Source: Corynebacterium suranareeae
GTDB lineage: Bacteria; Actinomycetota; Actinomycetes; Mycobacteriales; Mycobacteriaceae
Length of the DNA: 64,000 nucleotides
Assembly (NCBI RefSeq): GCF_002355155.1
Contig: NZ_AP017369.1
Location: 1,488,001-1,552,000 of the forward strand
Reading direction: 5' to 3'
A model generated the notes under the pieces. It worked only from the letters and a program-made list of their open reading frames with translations. It did not search any database and was not told where the DNA came from. Position 1 is the first letter of the stretch. Each line of letters starts with the position of its first letter. Both the position numbers and the translations under genes were made by a program. Shown piece after piece: positions 37,204-47,820 of this stretch.

Positions 37204-38214
37204 CTACTTAACCGGCAGTGGACTTGCCAAATAATCAGCACCGGTGAGCACACCATCGTGGAAGCTTAACACCCACACGCTGCCTTTTTTCGTCTTAATC
37301 TTCTCATTGATCGGCAGTGTGCCATTTTCTGAAAGCCATGCGATCATCTCCGGAATGATGGTGCCCTGTCCAACGATCATGGGCACGCCTCCTTGCGCAA
37401 CCACATCAGCGAAGCGCTTCTTGCAGGCCTCGGGATCACTTGCCCAGGCGTCGTCGCCGAACAGTCGGTTGACGGACACATCGAGGCCGAGTTCGTCGGC
37501 AAGCGGAAGTGCGGTGGTTTGGCAGCGATCGGGTACCGCCGAATAAATTGCGGTCGGCTTGAAAGGCAAGACCATAGGCACCAGCATTTCTGCTTGTCGA
37601 CGCCCCTTTTTGTCCAACGGGCGCTTATTGTCATCACCAGCCCACGTTTGGCGACCATGTGCATGAGCATGACGAACATACAATACTCGCGTGGTTGTTG
37701 GGGTGCGGAACCGTTTAGCAGCCTTGGCTAAAACCTCGGTGTCAACTTGGTAGCTAAGAAGTTCACATGCCTCATCTACCGGCAGCCATCGGATTTCATC
37801 AACCTCATCGTTTGGAACAAACTCGCCACCCAAGACCTGCGCAGTCCAGTAGTAGACCACCTTGGTGCGATCTAAAACAGGGTAGGTGACTTTGCCAATG
37901 AGTTTTCCAAGACGGATCTCATATCCTGTTTCTTCCAGGATTTCTCGAGCCGCTGTTGTTGGGATGGATTCGCCTGGATCTACTTTGCCTTTGGCTAGTG
38001 ACCAGTCGTCATAGTGGGGGCGGTGGATGACAGCAACCTCGATGTCATCGGGGTTGGTGATATCACCGCGCCACAACACTGCACCAGCAGCGAGGGTGGG
38101 GCGAGTAAATTCCTCTGTTGGGCGCGCAGGGATCTTTTGCAGGCGGCCATTGATCAGCATTGCTGAGTCTTGGTCTTTGTCCACCTCATGAGGCTTGTTG
38201 TTCTTGAGTGCCAT
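37204..38214 (-). CDS. MutT1-like Nudix hydrolase fused to a histidine phosphatase
   Basis: 336 residues from ATG 38214 (MALKNNKPHEVDK). Nudix domain about 40-165 with the box GKVDPGESIPTTAAREILEETGYEI; C-terminal histidine-phosphatase domain beginning VLYVRHAHAHGRQTW (RHG-type motif, here RHA) and ending near residue 330. This two-domain arrangement matches mycobacterial MutT1, which sanitises 8-oxo-dGTP and hydrolyses diadenosine polyphosphates. The phosphatase half has the RH motif and further His GQGTIIPEM near 300. Convergent with leuCD. Confidence 0.86.
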   Translation of the reverse strand: MALKNNKPHEVDKDQDSAMLINGRLQKIPARPTEEFTRPTLAAGAVLWRGDITNPDDIEVAVIHRPHYDDWSLAKGKVDPGESIPTTAAREILEETGYEIRLGKLIGKVTYPVLDRTKVVYYWTAQVLGGEFVPNDEVDEIRWLPVDEACELLSYQVDTEVLAKAAKRFRTPTTTRVLYVRHAHAHGRQTWAGDDNKRPLDKKGRRQAEMLVPMVLPFKPTAIYSAVPDRCQTTALPLADELGLDVSVNRLFGDDAWASDPEACKKRFADVVAQGGVPMIVGQGTIIPEMIAWLSENGTLPINEKIKTKKGSVWVLSFHDGVLTGADYLASPLPVK

Positions 38215-38496
38215 TGGGTGTGATTCACCTTTCGCGTTGTGGTGCACACAATCTTCAAGTGGTTAGAAAACCTGAATAGAAACGCGCACGTAAGTGAATG
38301 AAAAACTACTTCTTCCTATTGTTCACCAGAGCTACCGTCAATGCACATTTTGAAGCGGGCGTGTGGCGACATTTTTCTTCAATCCTGCCTCGATAAGTTC
38401 AAGAACCTTTCAATAACGGCACGTTTGCATGCGGTGGCATTGGTAGATGGGCTAACCTGAGACGGTTAAATATCGTTGTTGAAAGGTAGATTTCGC

Positions 38497-39495
38497 GTGG
38501 TTGCTGTAAGCGTGATGGGTGCAGGTTCCTGGGGAACCACGTTAGCCAAAGTTTTTTCCGATGCCGGCAACGCGGTGACGTTGTGGGCACGGCGAGAAGA
38601 ATTAGCAAACACCATCCGTGACAGCCACGAAAACTTGGACTACCTCCCAGGAATCACGCTGCCGGAATCTTTGCAGGTTACCTCTTCGGCAACAGAAGCT
38701 CTAGATGGTGCAGCAATTGTCGTCTTAGCCATTCCCTCGCAGGCACTTCGTGGCAACTTAGCGGAGTGGAAGGACACAATTCCTCAAGATGCCACGCTTG
38801 TGTCCTTGGCTAAAGGAATTGAAAAAGGCACCCATTTGCGGATGAGTGAGGTGATCGCTGAAGTCACTGAGGCTGATCCTTCACGTATTTCCGTGTTGTC
38901 AGGACCCAACCTTGCTCGGGAAATCGCTGAGGGGCAACCTGCTGCCACTGTGATTGCCTGCTCGGATGAAAATAGAGCGAAATTTGTTCAAGCTGCGGTT
39001 GCTGCGCCGTATTTCCGTCCCTATACCAATACCGATGTGGTGGGCACAGAAATCGGTGGTGCCTGCAAGAACGTTATTGCGCTAGCTTGTGGTATTGCCC
39101 ACGGCTATGGCTTAGGTGAAAATTCCAACGCTTCTTTGATTACCCGAGGTCTTGCAGAGATCGCACGATTGGGCGCTGCACTTGGTGCCGATGCCCGTAC
39201 ATTTTCTGGTCTGGCTGGCATGGGTGACCTGGTTGCTACCTGCTCATCACCATTGTCGCGTAACCGAAGCTTTGGCGAGCGTCTTGGTCTGGGTGAGTCC
39301 TTGGAAAAAGCTCGTGAAGCAACCAATGGCCAAGTAGCAGAGGGCGTTATTTCATCGCAGTCCATTTTTGATCTTGCAACCAAACTTGGGGTAGAAATGC
39401 CGATTACCCAAGCCGTGTACGGCGTATGCCACAAAGATATGAAAGTAACTGACATGATTGTTGCTCTCATGGGCAGGTCGAAGAAGGCTGAATAG
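38497..39495 (+). CDS. gpsA: Glycerol-3-phosphate dehydrogenase [NAD(P)+]
   Basis: 332 residues from GTG 38497 ([20 protein letters not shown]), preceded by GAAAGGTAG; the frame back to 38476 is in-frame but unsupported. Makes sn-glycerol-3-phosphate from DHAP for phospholipids. Rossmann motif [18 protein letters not shown], the conserved [17 protein letters not shown] and catalytic Lys in [17 protein letters not shown], then [16 protein letters not shown]. ddl follows after 24 bases on the same strand. Confidence 0.95.
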   Translation: MVAVSVMGAGSWGTTLAKVFSDAGNAVTLWARREELANTIRDSHENLDYLPGITLPESLQVTSSATEALDGAAIVVLAIPSQALRGNLAEWKDTIPQDATLVSLAKGIEKGTHLRMSEVIAEVTEADPSRISVLSGPNLAREIAEGQPAATVIACSDENRAKFVQAAVAAPYFRPYTNTDVVGTEIGGACKNVIALACGIAHGYGLGENSNASLITRGLAEIARLGAALGADARTFSGLAGMGDLVATCSSPLSRNRSFGERLGLGESLEKAREATNGQVAEGVISSQSIFDLATKLGVEMPITQAVYGVCHKDMKVTDMIVALMGRSKKAE

Positions 39496-39519
39496 ATTTA
39501 GGTTGTAAGCTTCAATGCT

Positions 39520-40602
39520 GTGAGCAACTCTAATTCCGGAAAAGTCCGCGTCGCAGTCGTTTATGGTGGCCGCAGTTCTGAGCATTCTGTGTCCTGTGTT
39601 TCTGCAGGTGCCATCATGGCGCATCTTGATCCAGAGAAATACGATGTGATCCCTGTCGGCATCACTGTCGACGGTGCATGGGTTGTGGGTGAAAGTGATC
39701 CCAAGAAACTATCTCTGGTTGATCGCACCATGCCTGAGGTGGAGCACCGCGAAGAGGTGCGCCCAAGCTTGGATCCAGCACACCGGGGTGAATTCCACTT
39801 TTCAGACGGCAGCCTGTATGCCACCGCAGATGTGATTTTCCCAGTGCTTCACGGTCGTTTCGGTGAAGACGGCACTGTGCAGGGATTGTTCGCACTGTCT
39901 GATATTCCGGTGGTAGGTCCAGGGGTATTGGCTTCCGCTGCGGGAATGGACAAGGAATACACCAAGAAACTCATGGCAGCAGAAGGCCTCCCGATTGGTC
40001 GTGAGGTGATCTTGCGTGATCGAATTGAGTTAACCGAGGCTGAAAAGAATCTTCTTGGGCTGCCTGTGTTTGTTAAGCCAGCTCGTGGTGGATCCTCCAT
40101 TGGCATCTCCCGTGTGAGCACGTGGGATGATCTATCTAAGGCAGTAGAGCTTGCTCGGGAACATGATGAAAAAGTCATCGTGGAATCAGAGATCGTGGGC
40201 TCGGAAGTAGAGTGTGGAGTGCTGCAATACCCAGATGGTCGCATCGTGGCATCTGTACCAGCACTTTTGTCAGGTACTGAAGAAGGCGCTGGCGGTTTCT
40301 ATGACTTTGATACCAAGTACTTGGATAATGTTGTCACTGCAGAAATCCCGGCACCACTAGATCAAAAGACCACTGAGCTGATTCAATCGTTGGCAGTGGA
40401 AACATTCCAGGCTTTGGCGTGTGAAGGCCTTGCTCGTGTTGATTTCTTCATCACCTCGAACGGCCCTGTGCTTAATGAGATCAACACCATGCCAGGATTT
40501 ACCCCAATTTCGATGTACCCACAGATGTTTACCGCATCGGGTGTTGCTTATGAAGAACTCCTTGATGTTTTGGTGCAGCAGGCATTGCACCGCGAGAACT
40601 AA
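39520..40602 (+). CDS. ddl: D-alanine-D-alanine ligase
   Basis: 360 residues from GTG 39520. ATP-grasp ligase joining two D-Ala for peptidoglycan. Motifs: YGGRSSEHSVSC at the N-terminus, LHGRFGEDGTVQG, MDKEYTKKLMAAEGLP, the grasp region LPVFVKPARGGSSIGIS, and the metal/active segment NEINTMPGFTPISMYPQMF. Sole gene of its kind in the window; 24 bases after gpsA, so probably one transcript. A terminator follows. Confidence 0.95.
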   Translation: MSNSNSGKVRVAVVYGGRSSEHSVSCVSAGAIMAHLDPEKYDVIPVGITVDGAWVVGESDPKKLSLVDRTMPEVEHREEVRPSLDPAHRGEFHFSDGSLYATADVIFPVLHGRFGEDGTVQGLFALSDIPVVGPGVLASAAGMDKEYTKKLMAAEGLPIGREVILRDRIELTEAEKNLLGLPVFVKPARGGSSIGISRVSTWDDLSKAVELAREHDEKVIVESEIVGSEVECGVLQYPDGRIVASVPALLSGTEEGAGGFYDFDTKYLDNVVTAEIPAPLDQKTTELIQSLAVETFQALACEGLARVDFFITSNGPVLNEINTMPGFTPISMYPQMFTASGVAYEELLDVLVQQALHREN

Positions 40603-40610
40603 AACATCAT

Positions 40611-40653
40611 AAAAATCCCCCACCTTAAGCATTCAAAGTGGGGGATTTTTGTT
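40611..40653. terminator. Terminator after ddl
   Basis: AAAAATCCCCCAC pairs with GTGGGGGATTTTT around TTAAGCATTCAAA. Confidence 0.9.
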
Positions 40654-40677
40654 TACTTATTTCTTAAACCGCTCACG

Positions 40678-40962
40678 ACCCGTTTAAGCGCCTGAATTTC
40701 TCACATGAACATTTGTATCAACCGGGGCCTGTAAGAGCCTTACAAGCGATTCTGTGAGGTCACTTTTTCTGCCATCTTTTCTAGTTTTTGCACCCTATTT
40801 CATCTGGAGACCAAAGCATCTTTTACAGAGAAAATTCTTGGTCAAATATGACGTTTTTCCGGCCTGCAAATTTGAACTGCTGACCAAGAATTCCTGTAGA
40901 GCCTATGGATTTGGTCGCAGGCGTTGGTTTTAAGAGGCTGCCTCAGACAGATTGCACCGCGA
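40678..40962 (+). repeat. Interspersed repeat family B, copy 2
   Basis: Same head and tail as copies at 36783 (reverse) and 51304: GTTTAAG..., ATTTGTATCA, CTGTGAGGTCACTTTTTCT, CATCTGG, GACCAA and TTGGTC arms. Fills the gap between ddl and the convergent DUF3515 gene. Confidence 0.85.
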
Positions 40963-40970
40963 GACCTAGA

Positions 40971-41951
40971 CTATTCAGCTGGGACTGCGTCTTCGATGTA
41001 GCCCGAGATGGTGATCAGCGAGGATGACGCTGCTTGGGGGAGAGATACCGCGATGTCAGTTTCGCGCCCAAGTGCATACCATGTGGATGCAGTAGTACCA
41101 GAGGCTAAAACAGTGTCTTCGAACCAGGGGATGTCATCGATTTGTTGCAGCATGGCACCGGCTGCGTAGTTCTCAGAAGGCTCCACACCACAACGAATCA
41201 CGATTGGTTCTAAGCCTGGCGCATCCCACGCAATGGCGTCGTTGGCGTATCCGGCTGTTTTCATGCGGGTGTCGTCGATTCGGTCATACGTGGTGCCTTC
41301 GTCGCCGCCGACCTCTAATTGGTGGGGGAGGGCGTCGAAAAGCGAAGTGCATGTAGCCCCGGCTGAGGCTAAGCCGATTAGCGGCGCGTCGAAGGGGGTG
41401 GCGTCGCGTTGTTCAAGCTTGTCGACGGCGCTGCTAAATGGTGCGACCGGGTTGTCGGCGTTGTTGGTGCTGATGTCATCGGCGGTGATGGCGATGATCG
41501 GGAAGCGGTCGACGGAATACCAGGTCTCTAGGGATGACCCAGGGGTCATATCAGAGACAGGCAGCCAGGTGGTGCCGTCAACTTTAACGGTGTTGGATAG
41601 CGGGGTGAACTGAAAAGGCATATCGACGCCACAGCGCAGCGTCACGCGCTCCAGGTCCGATGTAGACCAGGCAGCAGCTCCCGGAGGGACAGGATCCATG
41701 ATTTCAGCACGGGTGTGGCCAAAAGCGTTTTCGGGAAGATCGTCGATTAATGCAGCACATTCTGCAGGATCAGCATCGGAGGCGGGCAGTGAACTCATGG
41801 CAATTTGTTGCTGTCCCGCCGGACCAAGCAACAGCCGGGCGCCGAACAGCACGGCTAGCACCAACACGATCGACAAAATTAGGGCAATAATCATGGGGGT
41901 TTTGTTGATTCCCCCGGCAGCTGGGCGACCAGCACTGTTCACGGCACTCAT
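40971..41951 (-). CDS. DUF3515-type membrane-anchored protein
   Basis: 326 residues from ATG 41951 (MSAVNSAGRPAAGG); upstream in-frame codons overlap the thiL region. One membrane helix near the N-terminus (PMIIALILSIVLVLAVLFGARLLL). The exported part contains two repeats of the pattern C..L...LP...; (AECAALIDDLPENAFGHTRAEI, TLRCGVDMP; CTSLFDALPHQLEVGG, IRCGVEP), typical of actinobacterial DUF3515 proteins. Positioned next to thiL in many corynebacteria as I recall. Function unknown. Confidence 0.75.
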   Translation of the reverse strand: MSAVNSAGRPAAGGINKTPMIIALILSIVLVLAVLFGARLLLGPAGQQQIAMSSLPASDADPAECAALIDDLPENAFGHTRAEIMDPVPPGAAAWSTSDLERVTLRCGVDMPFQFTPLSNTVKVDGTTWLPVSDMTPGSSLETWYSVDRFPIIAITADDISTNNADNPVAPFSSAVDKLEQRDATPFDAPLIGLASAGATCTSLFDALPHQLEVGGDEGTTYDRIDDTRMKTAGYANDAIAWDAPGLEPIVIRCGVEPSENYAAGAMLQQIDDIPWFEDTVLASGTTASTWYALGRETDIAVSLPQAASSSLITISGYIEDAVPAE

Positions 41952-42018
41952 GTGTCCTGAGCCTACCTGCGTAGGCGTTAGACTAGAAAAATATTGATCA
42001 ACAACCAAGGAGTGGGCA

Positions 42019-43008
42019 TTGGCGTATTCACTTTCATTTCCCGATTCGCTTCGCGACGGACCAACCGTAGGAGACCTCGGGGAGTTTGAAGTGATTCGAG
42101 TGATCACAGAGCAAGCAGGATCCGCTCTCAATGGTGATGACGCAGCAGTTTTACGGCATGCTTCACCCAATTCTCGTGCCGTGGTCACCACAGACATGTT
42201 GGTTGCAGGAAGGCACTTTCAACTGGATTGGTCGACCCCGGAACAAATTGGGCAAAAAGCAATTGTGCAAAACTTTGCCGATATTGAGGCCATGGGTGCA
42301 CGTCCAGTTGCAGCACTGTTGGCTATTTCTGCACCGTCGCACACCCCAGTGGAATTTGTCCGTGGCTTAGCCAGGGGAATGAACCAACGCTTGGAGGAAT
42401 ACTCCGCAGAACTTGTCGGTGGAGATATTACCGGTGGGGAATCCTTAGTTATTTCCGTGACAGCAATTGGCCAACTGGGTGGATCACTCCCTGAGCTGAC
42501 GTTGGGACGAGCCCGCCCAGGACAAACTGTGGTTGCACACGGCCGTATTGGTTATTCAGCCGCAGGGCTTGCCTTACTACAGCGTTTTGGGCGAGAGGGA
42601 ACCCCCGAGCATCTTCGCCCTTTGGTAGAAGCCCACTGCGCTCCAGTACTTACACCTGGTCGAGGCATGGTTGCCCGCGCTGCTGGAGCTACCGCTATGA
42701 CAGATAACTCCGATGGACTTATTGTTGATCTTTCCCAAATGGCGAAAAAATCTGGGGTACGCATCGATGTTGATTCATCTAGCATCGGCCCCGATGAACT
42801 CCTTAGCGAAGCCGCCTCCGTCTTAGGCACCGATGCCTGGCGCTGGATCTTAAGCGGCGGGGAAGACCACACTTTACTATCCACTACATTTGGAGAAGCC
42901 CCTTCAGGTTTTCGCACCATCGGCAAAGTAACAAAATCTCGCCCTGATGATCTAGTAACCGTAGATAAAAAAACCCCCGCCTTTTCAGATGGATGGAGAA
43001 GCTTTTAA
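42019..43008 (+). CDS. thiL: Thiamine-monophosphate kinase
   Basis: 329 residues from TTG 42019, with CAAGGAGTG 7 bases upstream; no ATG or GTG fits better. ATP-dependent phosphorylation of thiamine monophosphate to TPP. PurM/ThiL fold motifs: [55 protein letters not shown] and [16 protein letters not shown] near 230. TPP is the cofactor for IlvBN in this window. The next gene's ATG (42993) overlaps the last 16 bases. No TPP riboswitch was seen upstream. Confidence 0.93.
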   Translation: MAYSLSFPDSLRDGPTVGDLGEFEVIRVITEQAGSALNGDDAAVLRHASPNSRAVVTTDMLVAGRHFQLDWSTPEQIGQKAIVQNFADIEAMGARPVAALLAISAPSHTPVEFVRGLARGMNQRLEEYSAELVGGDITGGESLVISVTAIGQLGGSLPELTLGRARPGQTVVAHGRIGYSAAGLALLQRFGREGTPEHLRPLVEAHCAPVLTPGRGMVARAAGATAMTDNSDGLIVDLSQMAKKSGVRIDVDSSSIGPDELLSEAASVLGTDAWRWILSGGEDHTLLSTTFGEAPSGFRTIGKVTKSRPDDLVTVDKKTPAFSDGWRSF

Positions 43009-43757
43009 CACTTATGACTACGTCACTTTGGACATCTGTCGACAACCTTCCCATCCACCAGTCTTGGAAACCGGTGCTCAAACCAGTCGAAGAAACCATC
43101 ATTGAGCTCGGCGCATTCCTTGCAGAAGAAGGGGATTTCCTTCCACCTGCTGGCGATGTGTTTAACGCATTTACCTATCCTTTTGAATCCGTCAAAGTAC
43201 TCATCATGGGTCAAGATCCTTATCCCACCCCAGGGCATGCGATGGGATTAAGCTTTTCCACCCAACCCGGCGTACGCCCTTTACCGCGGAGTTTGAACAA
43301 TATTTTTAAAGAGTTGCAAAGTGATGTGGGTTCTTCGGTGGATTTTGCTCCAGACAACCCGCAAGAAGCCCTCGATTTAGGCCTTAGCAGCCCACAACAA
43401 CCAGCACTTCCCACCAATGGCGATCTACGCCCATGGAGCAACCAAGGCGTTGCACTGTTTAACCGAGTACTTACCGTTAGCCCTGGACAAGCAGGAAGCC
43501 ACAAAGGTAAAGGCTGGGAAATTGTTACCGAACAAGCAATCAGAGCCCTTGCTAAGCGGCAACAGCCATTAGTTGCCATCCTGTGGGGAAAACAAGCCCA
43601 AGAGGTACAAAAGTTCTTGGGCGACACCCCGTGTATTTGTTCGCCACACCCGTCGCCACTGTCTGCATCACGTGGCTTTTTCGGATCTAAACCGTTTAGC
43701 CAAGCCAACGAAATTTTAAGTAGCCTCGGTGCCACCGAGATTGACTGGTCGCTGTAA
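42993..43757 (+). CDS. ung: Uracil-DNA glycosylase
   Basis: 254 residues from ATG 42993; an alternative ATG at 43014 would remove seven residues. Removes uracil from DNA. Family 1 UDG motifs: catalytic water-activating Asp in [17 protein letters not shown] near 75, [21 protein letters not shown], and the DNA-intercalation/His loop [17 protein letters not shown] near 225. Overlaps thiL by 16 bases, suggesting coupled expression. Complete gene. Confidence 0.95.
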   Translation: MEKLLTLMTTSLWTSVDNLPIHQSWKPVLKPVEETIIELGAFLAEEGDFLPPAGDVFNAFTYPFESVKVLIMGQDPYPTPGHAMGLSFSTQPGVRPLPRSLNNIFKELQSDVGSSVDFAPDNPQEALDLGLSSPQQPALPTNGDLRPWSNQGVALFNRVLTVSPGQAGSHKGKGWEIVTEQAIRALAKRQQPLVAILWGKQAQEVQKFLGDTPCICSPHPSPLSASRGFFGSKPFSQANEILSSLGATEIDWSL

Positions 43758-43768
43758 AGTATCTGATT

Positions 43769-45457
43769 ATGTCCAGTTCCGAAAGCTTCCCACCAGAACA
43801 CCGAACGGCATCCCCGAATCAGGCATCCTCAGCCCAGGAAACAAATAACGATACGATGGACGGCCTCGGAGTTCTAGAATGGGCACGCTCCGCCGTGAAT
43901 CAGCTTTCTGAACGCCGCGCAGAAATCAACGCACTCAACGTCTTTCCCGTCCCCGACGCGGACACTGGTTCAAATATGGCGTACACCATGACAGCCGCCT
44001 TGGATGAAGCGTTAAAAATTAGCGATACACACGATGCACACAATGTCGCAAAAATTACTGAGGCCCTGGCCGTGGGTTCTGTTCGAGGAGCTCGCGGTAA
44101 CTCTGGAGTTGTTTTAAGCCAGGTTCTACGCGCAATCGCTCAAGCAGCAGCTGATGGTGTTATTGATGGACACTCCATTCAAAATGCACTGTCTATTGCA
44201 CGTTCACTTGTTGATCGTGCAATCACAGACCCGGTGGAAGGCACCGTAGTTACTGTTTTACGTGCTGCTGCGATTGAAGCAGAACACATGGTTGAAGCAG
44301 GTAACGATGGTCTCGCAGATGTCGTAAGCGCAGCAGTGAATGCAGCCCGAACAGCACTTGCTAGAACTCCCTCCCAACTAGCCGTCCTGCGAGAAGCCGG
44401 AGTTGTCGATGCCGGGGGACAAGGTCTAGTTATTCTGCTCGAAGCCCTCGCAGATCAAATCACCGGAATATCAACCAACACCTCCCAGCACCCAGCCCCA
44501 GATGCAGAAGAACCCGACTTCCACGGCAAACCAGGCGACCTGGAAGTCATGTTTTTCATCTCATGTGATTCAGCCCAAACACTAGACGCTCTCCACGACG
44601 AACTGGAACATCTCGGCGACAGCCTCCTTATCGCTCGTGAAACCGACAACCGCGGAACGGTACACATCCATTCGCGCCGGGCAGGCGAGGTTATCCAAAA
44701 AGCATTTGCTGCCGGAACCGTTACTGATCTTCGCCTCGAGATCCTTCCAAGCGGGCAAGGCGGACAGGGCCGATTCACCGAAGAACCGCGCCGGGTTCTC
44801 ATGGCGGTTGCTCCAGATGGATTAATCGCAGAACTGTATCGAAGCGCTGGCGTCAAAGTGGTAGCTCGCAGCGCGGTGCATGAAAATACTGATGATGTCG
44901 TGGCAAAAATTGTGTCGATCGCCAGGAAATCCGGTGCAGACGAAGTGGTTTTGCTGCCCAATGGTTTGTTGAGCAAGCGTGAGTTGGTCTCCATTGAGCG
45001 TTCCAGTCATGCGTTTGAGCAAAGCGTAGTTATTTTGCCGACCTCCTCGTTGGTGTCCGGACTTGCAGCGGTGTCTGTTCATGAGCCCGCCCAACCTTTA
45101 GCTGTAGATTCCTACGCCATGGCAGAGGCAGCCGGTGCGATGCGCACTGCCACCGTCCGGGTTGCCACCAGTGCAGCACTTACCCAAGCAGGTGCGTGCT
45201 CCAAGGGAGATCTTTTAAGCTTCATCGGGCCCGAAATAGCCCTGGTCTCAGAAGAGCTCAACGACGCGCTCTCCCGCACCGCCCTAAGGCTTCTCGACGG
45301 AACCAGCGAGCAAATCACCCTCCTTATTGCTCAAGACCGCCAATCTGATTTTGATGAAGATCTTTTCCGCCGTGGCCTGGGAACTCACACAGATGTGGAG
45401 ATCACGGTCTATCCTGCTAGTGGAATGGAGAATTTGGTAGAGATCGGAGTGGAGTAG
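43769..45457 (+). CDS. DhaL/FakA-like fatty acid kinase family protein (DAK2 domain)
   Basis: 562 residues. N-terminal DAK2/DhaL domain (about 35-225): VLEWARSAVNQLSERRAEINALNVFPVPDADTGSNMAYTM, the two-Asp Mg-nucleotide motif DADTGSN, and GARGNSGVVLSQVLRA. The C-terminal half matches the YloV/FakA C-terminal domain (GQGGQGRFTEE..., PNGLLSKRELVSIE). In Gram-positives FakA phosphorylates fatty acids bound to a FakB carrier; no fakB gene is nearby here. Four bases separate it from recG. Confidence 0.85.
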   Translation: MSSSESFPPEHRTASPNQASSAQETNNDTMDGLGVLEWARSAVNQLSERRAEINALNVFPVPDADTGSNMAYTMTAALDEALKISDTHDAHNVAKITEALAVGSVRGARGNSGVVLSQVLRAIAQAAADGVIDGHSIQNALSIARSLVDRAITDPVEGTVVTVLRAAAIEAEHMVEAGNDGLADVVSAAVNAARTALARTPSQLAVLREAGVVDAGGQGLVILLEALADQITGISTNTSQHPAPDAEEPDFHGKPGDLEVMFFISCDSAQTLDALHDELEHLGDSLLIARETDNRGTVHIHSRRAGEVIQKAFAAGTVTDLRLEILPSGQGGQGRFTEEPRRVLMAVAPDGLIAELYRSAGVKVVARSAVHENTDDVVAKIVSIARKSGADEVVLLPNGLLSKRELVSIERSSHAFEQSVVILPTSSLVSGLAAVSVHEPAQPLAVDSYAMAEAAGAMRTATVRVATSAALTQAGACSKGDLLSFIGPEIALVSEELNDALSRTALRLLDGTSEQITLLIAQDRQSDFDEDLFRRGLGTHTDVEITVYPASGMENLVEIGVE

Positions 45458-45461
45458 CCAC

Positions 45462-47585
45462 ATGTTGGGTTGGCATGATGAGCGTTTGCTCAAAGATATC
45501 CTTCCGGCAAAGGAAGCCACCGCTATTAAAAAGGCACTTGGCTACACCACTGCGGAAGAGTTACTTCGCCATCATGTGCGCAAATACTCCCACCACGGTT
45601 CCGGCGTTGGAATGGGGGAGGCCACCGAAGGTGATCTAGTTACCGTGGTTGGGGAAGTGGCTTTTGCAAAGCAGTCGTATACCCAGTCCGGAAAGATGCT
45701 ATACAAGGTCACAGTCTTGACCGAAACGGAACGCATTGGCATTTCCTTCTTCGGGGCAAAGCATATTCCACGCCTTCTCCCTGAAGGTACTCGTGCGCTT
45801 TTTACCGGCAAGGTGAAGTTTTACCGCAACGAACCTCAGTTATCTCACCCAGAGTTCATTGTGATTCCCGATCCGAGATCAGGCCGCAAGCTTACTGCTA
45901 CAGGTGGCATGAAATCGTTGGCGGCCTACGGTGATGTGGAAGAAGTAGCGCTTCGCTTGGTGGACCGAGAATACATCCCGATCTATGCAGGCACCGCCAC
46001 CATGACCACCTGGCGAATAATGGCAGCAGTTCAACGGGTGCTGGAAACCATGCCGGTGATCAAAGAACCTTTGCGCGTTGTGCCTGAAGGTATGCCCAGT
46101 TTTGATGAAGCCATCCGCGGCATTCATGATCCCGGCAATCAACCACCCAGTACTTTTATCAATCGCCTGAAATACAACGAAGCCTTGTCACTGGCAACGG
46201 TGATGGCGATCAGGCGTGCCGATACCAAAAACCGCAAAGCACCACCCATGCCACGAGCACTTAAAGGGCACCAACACATGCTCATTGATGCCTTAGACTT
46301 TCAGCTGACAGCAGGGCAAAAGCAAGTTATCCGTGAGATCAGCGCAGATATTGAACAACGTGTGCCCATGTCCAGGCTGCTTCAAGGTGAGGTTGGTTCT
46401 GGTAAAACCATCGTGTCGTTGATCGCGATGTTGCAGGCAATTGATTCTGGTAGGCAATGCGCGATGCTTGCCCCAACCGAAGTTCTTGCCACTCAGCATG
46501 AGCGCAGCTTGAGTAAAACGTTGCAGAACGCAGGCCTTGATATCAATGTTGTGCTCTTGACTGGTTCGATGCCAGTTGCGGCGAAAAGGGAAGCACTTTT
46601 AGAGATCGTCGCAGGTAACGCCGATATTGTGGTGGGCACGCACGCGCTGATCCAAGATACCGTGGAATTTTTCGATCTTGGCCTCGTGGTGGTTGATGAG
46701 CAGCACCGTTTCGGTGTCGAGCAGCGCGATCAATTACGCACCAAAGGTCGGGAAGGCCTAACCCCTCATCTGTTGGTCATGACAGCCACCCCGATTCCGC
46801 GCACCATCGCCATGACGGTGTTCGGCGATTTGGCTGTCTCTACGCTGCGTGAACTTCCAGGTGGACGCCGTCCAATTCAGACCTCCGTGATCCCTGATTA
46901 CAAACCAGGCTGGGTCAAGCGCGGTTGGGAACGCATCGGTGAGGAAGTCTTGGCCGGCCGTCAAGCCTATGTGGTTTGTCCTCGCATTGAGGGCGAAGGC
47001 GGCGTGCTGGAAATGCACGCTTACCTTTCCGAGCAGGTGTATCCCGGTTTGAACGTGGGCATGCTTCACGGCCGGATGGACACCGAACTTAAAGATTCCG
47101 TCATGCAGGAATTCGCCCAAGGTGAAATAGACATTTTGGTCGCCACCACGGTCATTGAGGTCGGCATCGACGTCGCCAACGCCACCGTCATGCTCATCCG
47201 CGAAGCCGAACGTTTCGGCGTCTCCCAAATCCACCAGCTACGCGGACGTGTGGGCCGCGGCAGCCACGATTCACTCTGCCTGCTGCACACCACCTTCGAC
47301 GAAGACTCCCCACAAGGCCAACGCCTCGCCGCAATTTCCACCACAACTGATGGTTTTCAACTCTCTGAACTTGATTTGCAGGTACGCCAAGAAGGTGACG
47401 TGTTAGGCACGCGCCAGTCTGGCAGCGACACCAAACTGCGCCACCTTTCTTTTATAACCGACCAAAAAATCATCGAACAAGCGCTTATCGACGCCACCGA
47501 GCTGGTTGCCACCAGCCGCTCCAAGGCGCTTGAGCTGGTCAGTGACATCGCAATGATCAACCAGGAATACCTGGAAAAGAGCTGA
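45462..47585 (+). CDS. recG: ATP-dependent DNA helicase RecG
   Basis: 707 residues from ATG 45462. Branch-migration helicase for stalled forks. N-terminal wedge/OB region about 60-200; helicase motifs Ia [25 protein letters not shown] near 310, [11 protein letters not shown] near 408, [15 protein letters not shown] near 440, [18 protein letters not shown], and [14 protein letters not shown] near 590. The order and length match bacterial RecG. The stop is followed by a 19-bp gap to a biotinyl-like mini-gene. Confidence 0.95.
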   Translation: MLGWHDERLLKDILPAKEATAIKKALGYTTAEELLRHHVRKYSHHGSGVGMGEATEGDLVTVVGEVAFAKQSYTQSGKMLYKVTVLTETERIGISFFGAKHIPRLLPEGTRALFTGKVKFYRNEPQLSHPEFIVIPDPRSGRKLTATGGMKSLAAYGDVEEVALRLVDREYIPIYAGTATMTTWRIMAAVQRVLETMPVIKEPLRVVPEGMPSFDEAIRGIHDPGNQPPSTFINRLKYNEALSLATVMAIRRADTKNRKAPPMPRALKGHQHMLIDALDFQLTAGQKQVIREISADIEQRVPMSRLLQGEVGSGKTIVSLIAMLQAIDSGRQCAMLAPTEVLATQHERSLSKTLQNAGLDINVVLLTGSMPVAAKREALLEIVAGNADIVVGTHALIQDTVEFFDLGLVVVDEQHRFGVEQRDQLRTKGREGLTPHLLVMTATPIPRTIAMTVFGDLAVSTLRELPGGRRPIQTSVIPDYKPGWVKRGWERIGEEVLAGRQAYVVCPRIEGEGGVLEMHAYLSEQVYPGLNVGMLHGRMDTELKDSVMQEFAQGEIDILVATTVIEVGIDVANATVMLIREAERFGVSQIHQLRGRVGRGSHDSLCLLHTTFDEDSPQGQRLAAISTTTDGFQLSELDLQVRQEGDVLGTRQSGSDTKLRHLSFITDQKIIEQALIDATELVATSRSKALELVSDIAMINQEYLEKS

Positions 47586-47604
47586 TATTGATAGGGTTTA
47601 TGGC

Positions 47605-47820
47605 ATGAAGATCTACGCACCTTTCGCTGGAATTGTCCACTATTTTGTCGATGAAGGCGATCCTGTGGACACCGGCATGCAACTGGGAACGGTAGAAACC
47701 ATCAAACTCGAGGCACCCATCATGGCACCGGGACCTGGCATCGTAGCCAAACTTTCCTTTGATGATTTCTCTGACGTCACCGGTGGCGATGAACTCCTCG
47801 AATTGGAGGCAAAGAACTAA
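47605..47820 (+). CDS. Small biotinyl/lipoyl-domain protein
   Basis: 71 residues; the whole length is a biotinyl/lipoyl barrel: MKIYAPFAGIVHYFVDEGDPVDTG, the hammerhead turn with VETIKLEAP (Lys34 in the acceptor position, Ile-Lys-Leu rather than the standard Met-Lys-Met), and a C-terminal GDELLELEA strand. Similar free-standing barrels occur in actinobacteria and some are biotinylated. The last base of its TAA is the first of the rsmD ATG. Either a small biotin-carrier or an unmodified evolutionary relic; modification cannot be judged from sequence. Confidence 0.72.
   Translation: MKIYAPFAGIVHYFVDEGDPVDTGMQLGTVETIKLEAPIMAPGPGIVAKLSFDDFSDVTGGDELLELEAKN

Noticed and set aside
42019..42060. TPP riboswitch upstream of thiL
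   Set aside because: Only about 67 bases separate thiL from the divergent gene; no THI-box motif is visible.
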